Below, piece after piece: positions 58,524 through 64,000 of a DNA stretch of 64,000 nt (position 1 is its first letter; each line of letters opens with the position of its first letter). Location of the stretch: assembly GCA_963744875.1 (NCBI GenBank), contig CAVUVQ010000036.1:248001-312000 (forward strand), written 5' to 3'. Under the pieces are notes generated by a model. It was not told where the DNA came from and ran no database searches. It was given only the letters and a program-made list of their open reading frames with translations. The translations under genes and the position numbers were made by a program. The DNA comes from JACDAE01 sp963744875. Its GTDB lineage: Bacteria > Chloroflexota > Ktedonobacteria > Ktedonobacterales > Ktedonobacteraceae.

Positions 58524-59272
58524 AACCAATCGCTCGCAAATGGCTATTTGAAACACTCTACAAAAACCGCTATCTCTACCGCTTTGCCAGCACCGTCCCC
58601 TTCGCAGGCCAATGGCGCATCTGGCAACGCCTGGTAATCCCACGCATCTATGGGAAAAATGTGCTGGAGCTTGGTTGTGGGCTGGGCGACCTGCAAGCGG
58701 ATATACAGGAAGCTGGCTACACCTGCCACGCAATCGAGCACTCACCCGAAATGGTTTCAGCCGCACGTGCAACGCTCAAAAAGCGCAGGGTTGGTACGGA
58801 GACGCAGATCATCCAGGGGTCCGCACAACACCTGCCCTTCGCTGCCGAAACGTTCGATACAATTGTGAGCACATTTCCATCCGAGTATATTTATGATCCC
58901 CCGACAATTTCGGAAGTGAAACGCGTGTTACGTCCTGGTGGACGCATAATTGTAATTGAGGGCGCAAATCTGTTGCCCGTCGGTTTTGTGCAACCCTTCC
59001 TTGTCGGCATTCAAGCAGTAGTCTATGGCCCCGCTGCTGTCTTTGGACCACGGACACAACACAACCTGGACGCAGAAATCGTACGAAGCAAGCAGGATAA
59101 ACCGAAAGCGGATAGTATTACAGAGGTTGTGCCCGATGCGTGGTTTGGTCGCCATATTCCTCTTGAACAATATGGCTTGCAGAGACGCTCTGAGCGGGTA
59201 CGCAATACACGCTGGGAAGTATATATCACCATTGGAGAAAATCTTAATACCGGAAAGGCAACACAATCATGA
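58520..59272 (+). CDS. Class I SAM-dependent methyltransferase
   Basis: A 250-residue methyltransferase starting at GTG 58520, overlapping the HAD gene. Motif I is VLELGCGLGDLQADIQ (about 50-65), the acid position is in HAIEHSPEMVSAAR, and the later motifs are FDTIVSTFPSEYIYDPP and LRPGGRIIVIEG. A hydrophobic stretch near 155-180 (FVQPFLVGIQAVVYGPAAVF) may contact lipid-like substrates. It overlaps the next small membrane-protein gene by four bases, so HAD hydrolase, methyltransferase and small membrane protein form a tight operon. Confidence 0.9.
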   Translation: MKPIARKWLFETLYKNRYLYRFASTVPFAGQWRIWQRLVIPRIYGKNVLELGCGLGDLQADIQEAGYTCHAIEHSPEMVSAARATLKKRRVGTETQIIQGSAQHLPFAAETFDTIVSTFPSEYIYDPPTISEVKRVLRPGGRIIVIEGANLLPVGFVQPFLVGIQAVVYGPAAVFGPRTQHNLDAEIVRSKQDKPKADSITEVVPDAWFGRHIPLEQYGLQRRSERVRNTRWEVYITIGENLNTGKATQS

Positions 59273-59517
59273 AGGATAATAGCTCTCAAGAAGAGAAACC
59301 AGTTGATACAACGGCCAAAAATGCCGCTTCATCCCAAAAGGGCACCATTCCCAAACGACAATCATCTGGTAGAGGATTATATATAACAGCAATCGTTCTA
59401 GGCATTATTATTGTATTGCTGCTCGCCCTTTATATCTTCCTGGCCATAACGCATCAGAAACCGTCACACGCATTTATAGCTCCTTTGCCAGCTATAGTAC
59501 AAATCACAAAAAGCTAG
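59269..59517 (+). CDS. Small single-pass membrane protein, 82 residues
   Basis: Hydrophilic N-terminus (KDNSSQEEKPVDTTAKNAAS), one membrane helix (YITAIVLGIIIVLLLALYIF, about 38-57) and a short outer tail. ATGA overlap with the methyltransferase stop suggests coupled translation. No family recognised; it may help localise its operon partners. Confidence 0.7.
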   Translation: MKDNSSQEEKPVDTTAKNAASSQKGTIPKRQSSGRGLYITAIVLGIIIVLLLALYIFLAITHQKPSHAFIAPLPAIVQITKS

Positions 59518-59574
59518 ACATGCAGGAGTAAGTCTGCTATACTTTATCTTAATATAAAATATACGCTACCAGAG

Positions 59575-59875
59575 TAGAAAAGCAGAGATGGGGAGAGTAC
59601 GCGCATAGGGAATGCCCAGGAAGAAAGGGTCACCGACTGTAAACCCTTTTGCAAGACTATACGCCGAAGTTCACCCCAGAGCTGGCTGTTGAACGACTAA
59701 GAAGTAGACAGCCCCGGATCGTCTCCGTTACCAGACAAACCAAGTGGAACTCAGCTCTATAGCTTTCTTATTATCATTGTATGGCTTATAGAGACTTGAA
59801 TTCAATACGGGTGGTACCACGGAGCTTGCTATACCGACAACTTCGTCCCTGTTGACGATGTGTCGGTTTTTCATT
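59575..59875 (+). promoter_or_regulatory. T-box riboswitch (phenylalanine)
   Basis: tRNA-sensing leader of pheST. GGGAGAGTA near 59590 marks the stem I region. TTC at 59670-59672 is a likely Phe specifier codon. The T-box sequence TGGTACCACGG is at 59812-59822, followed by the antiterminator/terminator part. Uncharged tRNA-Phe should stabilise the antiterminator and switch the operon on. Confidence 0.92.
59833..59873 (+). terminator. T-box regulatory terminator
   Basis: ACCGACA (59833-59839) pairs with TGTCGGT (59861-59867), followed by TTTT and CATTTTTT. It contains CTTCGTCCC, the part competing with the antiterminator. Confidence 0.85.
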
Positions 59876-59889
59876 TTTTGGAGATTATT

Positions 59890-60936
59890 ATGATAGAGCA
59901 ACTTGGAGATTTGCTCAGCCAACTTGACGCTCTGCGTGTACGGGCTATCGCAGAACTGGAGCCAGTTACTACGTCCGCTGAACTTGATGAGTGGGATGTG
60001 CGCTACCTTGGACGTAACCGTGGTGAGCTTAAAGCGCTTTCCTCGGTCATGCCTAAACTCTCGAAAGAAGAGCGTCCGATCGTAGGGCAGAAGATCAATG
60101 CGGTCAAGGCTGAACTGGAGCGAGAACTGGCGGCCAGACGCGAACAACTTCGCCAGCGCGAACTGCTGCAATCCCTGGAGAAGGAGCGGATCGATGTAAC
60201 ACTGCCGGGTCGTGCACTTCCAGTGGGCCATATGCATCCAATATCACGCACCATTCTGGAAGTAACACAGATCTTTGTCGAAATGGGCTTCCAGGTCGTC
60301 CAGGGGCCAGAGGTGGAGACAGATTACTATAACTTCCAGGCACTCAATATCCCAGAGGACCATCCGGCACGCGATATGCAGGATACCTTCTGGGTCGCAC
60401 CGGGAGAGATCCTTCTGCGCACCCAGACATCTCCCATGCAGATTCGTACGATGAAGCAGACGCAACCACCCATACGCGTTGTGGTGCCGGGCAAAGTTTA
60501 CCGTAACGAGGCGATCGACGCCACTCATGAAGCCATGTTCCACCAGATCGAAGGTCTGCTGATCGACGAATATTGTACGATGGCCGATCTTAAAGGCTGC
60601 CTGGAACGCTTCGCACAGGCGCTGTTCGGCGAGAAACGACGGGTGCGCTTCCGTGGTAGCTACTTCCCATTCACAGAACCTAGCGCCGAAGTGGACATCG
60701 ATTGTCCGATATGTGATGGTGCAGGATGTCGCCTCTGTAAATATAGTGGCTGGTTGGAAGTGCTGGGATCGGGCATGGTCCATCCCAAAGTGTTGCGCGA
60801 GGTCGGCTACGATCCAGCAAAATATCGTGGTTTCGCCTTCGGCATGGGCGTAGAGCGCATCGCCATGTTAAAATATGGCATCGGCGAAATACGCCTCTTC
60901 TCTGGTAACGACCTGCGCTTCTTGCGTCAATTTTAA
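59890..60936 (+). CDS. pheS: Phenylalanine-tRNA ligase alpha subunit
   Basis: Catalytic subunit of the alpha2-beta2 phenylalanyl-tRNA synthetase, 348 residues. The N-terminal coiled coil (about 1-100) binds tRNA. The class II core has motif 1 around HPISRTILEVTQIFVEMGFQ, motif 2 in PGKVYRNEAIDATHEAMFHQ and motif 3 in FGMGVERIAMLKYG. A CPIC/CRLC cysteine cluster (about 275-286) could bind zinc, as in some bacterial PheS. ATG 59890 follows GGAG; the upstream codons belong to the T-box terminator. Followed by pheT 14 bases later. Intact. Confidence 0.97.
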   Translation: MIEQLGDLLSQLDALRVRAIAELEPVTTSAELDEWDVRYLGRNRGELKALSSVMPKLSKEERPIVGQKINAVKAELERELAARREQLRQRELLQSLEKERIDVTLPGRALPVGHMHPISRTILEVTQIFVEMGFQVVQGPEVETDYYNFQALNIPEDHPARDMQDTFWVAPGEILLRTQTSPMQIRTMKQTQPPIRVVVPGKVYRNEAIDATHEAMFHQIEGLLIDEYCTMADLKGCLERFAQALFGEKRRVRFRGSYFPFTEPSAEVDIDCPICDGAGCRLCKYSGWLEVLGSGMVHPKVLREVGYDPAKYRGFAFGMGVERIAMLKYGIGEIRLFSGNDLRFLRQF

Positions 60937-60950
60937 GGGGAGAATAGACA

Positions 60951-63485
60951 ATGCGAGTACCTTTGAGCTGGCTCAAAGATTATGTAGATATAGAGATGAC
61001 GCCTGAAGAACTGGCGCACACACTGACCATGGCCGGGCTAGAGGTCGAGGCCATCGATTATATCGGGAAAGATTGGGGCGATAAAATCATCACCGCCCAG
61101 ATCGTCTCACCTGGAAAAGTTCCTGGCTCGGATCACCTGAGCTATACGCGCATCAATACCGGTACTCAGGAGCTTGATGTGGTATGTGGTGCGCCCAATA
61201 TCAAGCAAGGTGACAAAGTACCATTGGCGCTGGTGGGCGCAAAAGTGGGCGACATGGTAATTGGCGAGAAGCGCACCATGGGCTACCTCTCGCAAGGGAT
61301 GCTCTGCTCACCACGTGAACTGGGTATAGGAAACGACCATGCAGGCATCTATATTCTTGATCCTGATGTAGAGATCGGCCAGAAGCTGGTGGACGTCCTG
61401 GGCGAGGTTGTGCTCGATTTCGCAATCAAAGCTCATCGTGGCGATCTCTCATCGGTCATTGGAATTGCACGTGAAGTAGCGGCGCTGACGGGGCAGAAGT
61501 TGCGTATTCCACAACTCGTTCTTCATGAGCAAGGAACACCAACCTCTGAACTGGTGAACGTAAAGGTAGAAGACACGGATCTCTGCCCACGCTATAGCGC
61601 TCGTGTGATCAGTGACGTCAAAATTGGACCTTCCCCCAGTTGGATGGGACGCCGCTTGTTGGCAGCCGGGATGCGCCCGATTAGCAATATCGTCGATATC
61701 ACCAACTATGTGATGTTGGAGTTCGGGCAGCCGCTGCATGGTTTCGACTATGATCTGATCCCTGAGCACACATCATTGTGCGTCGCGCTCACGAGGGTGA
61801 AGAGATGACCACGCTGGATGATGTAAAGCGCAAACTCACCTCTGATATGCTCCTGATTACCGATCCACAGGGACCAACAGCGATTGCCGGTGTAATGGGT
61901 GGTGCCAAAAGCGAGGTCGGTGCGCAGACAACCACCGTTATGTTAGAGGCGGCGAATTTCCAGGCCGGGAACGTACGCCGCACCTCCGTCAAGCTTGGAT
62001 TACGTACCGATGCCTCCAGCCGTTTCGAGAAAGGGCTTGATCCCGAACTAGCCGTTGCCGGTGCCAATCGTGCCTGTCAGTTATTAGAAGAGCTAGCGGG
62101 AGGAAGCGTCCACCCCGGTATTGTCGATGTATATCCACAGCCCATCCAGCCGCGTACAATCGCATTCTCGACTGATGAGATCGAATGGCTTATAGGAATG
62201 AAGGTAACACAGGATGAAGTGGTGAATGCCTTGTCAGCGCTTGAATTCGTCGTCATACCGGACGACGAAGGGCGCAAGATGCATGTCACCGTTCCAACCT
62301 ATCGTTCAGATGTTCAAGAAGGTGCAGACCTTGTAGAGGAAGTCATACGCCTGATTGGTTATGATAAGATCCCTGCACTATTCCAGCTGGTCCATTACCT
62401 GAGCCGCAAGCGACAACTGGTTCGAGCGTGAACAGACGGTGCGCACACTGCTCATCGGCGCTGGCCTCAATGAGATCGTGACGTACGCCATGACCAGCCG
62501 TACACGCATGCTAAATCTCCTGGCACAGGCCGACACTGACTCAGCAGCCTTTCTATTACAGAGTCCCGTTGGAGTTGCCGCGAACACAAAAACGGGCATC
62601 ATGGAGAAACAGGGAGCATCTACAGCGCTAGCGACCTTTGATCCACATTCTCTACCAGCCGTCGTACTGGCGAACCCATTGAGCAGCGATATGGAAGCGA
62701 TGCGCCTGACATTGATGAGCAATTTGCTAGAAACCGTGCAAGAGAATAGCAAGCGTAACAGTGCAGGTCTGCGCTTCTTTGAGGTAGGACGACGTTATCT
62801 ACCCGTTGACGGTCCCGCAACCCTTCCCGATGAGCGGCGCACGGTGGGTATTGCGCTTTGTGGTCCTGCTGAGATTTCATGGAATAGTGAATTGTCACGA
62901 CCGGCTGATTTCTACGATCTCAAAGGTATCGTGGAGACGTTATTAGCAGGTTTAAAGATTACACGTTATCGTTTCACACCCACACAGCATCCAACGTTCC
63001 ATCCTGGTCGTTGTGCACTGCTGGAGTTGCCACGTTCTTCAGGCAATGGCGAGGAGACATTCAGCCCGATTGGTGTAGTGGGCGAAGTGCATCCAGTTGT
63101 ACAGCAGCGTTATGATCTGCCTCATCGCGCTTACCTGTGTGAGATTGATCTGGAGTCTCTCTATGCTGCTGTTCCCACCCATCTGACCTATCAGCCTATC
63201 TCACGCCATCAGGAACTCACGCGTGACCTGGCACTTGTGGTGGATCAGCAGGTTCCCGCGCAAGATATTCAAGGTACTATTGTGCGCCAGGGTGGTGAAC
63301 TGTTGCGTTCAGTAACGCTCTTTGATGTCTACACAGGCGATCCAATTCCTGAAGGCAAGAAAAACCTGACGTATTCACTTGTTTATCAATCGCAAGAACG
63401 CACCCTCACCGACGCAGAAGCAAATACGCTTCAGGAGCGGATTCTCCGTACCCTGAACGAGGATTTCGGAGCTGTTTTGCGCTAA
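60951..63485 (+). CDS. pheT: Phenylalanine-tRNA ligase beta subunit, frameshifted
   Basis: Beta subunit (about 840 residues when repaired) with EMAP/tRNA-binding domain (IITAQIVSPGKVPGSDHLSY, VVCGAPNIKQGDKVPLALVG), B3/4 editing domain, B5 domain (VARSFEKGLDPELA-type text; FQAGNVRRTSVKLGLRTDAS) and the C-terminal anticodon-binding FDX-ACB domain (YQPISRHQELTRDLALVVDQ). Three indels break it: near 61775 (HTSLCV should read TIIVRRAHEGEEM), near 62380 and near 62415 (to NWFEREQTVRTLLIGAGLNE). Since this subunit is essential and single-copy genes cannot all be dead, these are most likely sequence errors. In one operon with pheS under the T-box. Confidence 0.93.
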
Positions 63486-64000
63486 CAAGTATATAAGGTT
63501 TGTGAACTGCCCTTCTCGAACGGTCCCAATTTCTGATAGGGAAACTGTTGACAACACGATGGTTCAACTCCCAAAACTCCCCTTCTGGCGTAGGGGCGCG
63601 AGCTTGCTTTTGCCCTGTTGGGGGAATAAGATGAATAGAATGGTGATGGCAACAGGGCTGTGAAGTTGGTAGGGTTTAGTATGTGGGTACTACGGTACAA
63701 ATATGGGGGAAAAAGTAAGACAATATTGTCTCCTACTACTAACACAGCTTTGCTGTGCTTGTTAGCAGATCAGATTGCGTGATGAGTTGCACATTATTAA
63801 TAATTTTAAACGATAAGGATTTTGGAGGTCATAAGCACTGTTGAAAAGGGTATAGAGCAGATAGGAGAGGGTTAGTGATACTGCTTTCCAGTGTGAGCAT
63901 TTCTCAAACAGCCCTGAGAAATGTTATCTGCTCATACTTTTCAAACCTTCCTGTTACGTTTCGGCTGGCTAATACTTGACCCCCTATTTACAGAATAAGT
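63486..64000. other. Non-coding end of the window
   Basis: No gene seen in 515 bases. GGCGTAGGGGCGCGAG near 63590 looks like half of a dispersed hairpin repeat. An inverted repeat lies at 63839-63946. CTTGACCCCCTATTTACAG near the window end might be an IS end, which cannot be tested here. Confidence 0.5.
63839..63946. repeat. Imperfect inverted repeat
   Basis: TGTTGAAAAGGGTATAGAGC plus AGATA (63839-63863) matches the complement of TATCTGCTCATACTTTTCAA plus AC (from 63925) with a few gaps, around a ~60-base spacer. Confidence 0.55.

Noticed and set aside
1..64000. tRNA or rRNA genes
   Set aside because: No cloverleaf with the conserved GGTTCRANNC arm or rRNA core sequence was noticed by eye; a dedicated search could still find one.

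Overview
The window looks like a chromosomal segment of a member of the Ktedonobacteria (Chloroflexota) or a close relative. This is inferred from the gene mix: TIR-NB-ARC-TPR and caspase-NACHT-HEAT proteins, XRE regulators fused to helical repeats, a DnaB/DnaD-like/DnaC-like replication cassette, a T-box in front of pheST and a MurF-Alr fusion. No rRNA or tRNA gene was seen to confirm it.

Bases 1-38,000 are accessory. On the minus strand lie a YgjP-like peptidase and a type I restriction-modification locus (hsdM intact, hsdS and hsdR broken) preceded by an XRE regulator. A TIR-NB-ARC-TPR STAND protein follows, then a TPR protein, a DUF1963 protein, an IS1182-type transposase remnant, damaged metabolic and membrane genes, an ISL3-type element, helical-repeat and DUF218 proteins, two divergent XRE-TPR regulators, a two-methyltransferase operon and an IS982-type element. 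Last comes a minus-strand operon (37,884 to 32,194): two small membrane proteins, an EACC1-like protein, and a large caspase-NACHT-HEAT protein. This operon is the best candidate for an incompletely described defence or programmed-death system.

Bases 38,200-63,500 are mostly housekeeping: a MazG-like pyrophosphohydrolase, a histidine phosphatase, a MurF-alanine racemase fusion, GNAT, lipid kinase and dynamin-like GTPase genes, and two cyclophilins. A cluster of DnaA boxes precedes a dnaB gene interrupted by a full-size intein. dnaB is followed by DnaD-like and DnaC-like genes, clpP, a HAD hydrolase, a methyltransferase, and a Phe T-box upstream of pheS-pheT. Hairpin repeats of one family (ends like TAGGGGC, core CGATTTAT) sit in several intergenic gaps.

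Throughout, many genes are broken by single-base indels, including pheT and the murF-alr fusion, which should be essential. Part of this is probably uncorrected sequencing error. Genes typed here as pseudogene are disrupted in the sequence as given, which does not prove they are dead in the organism.
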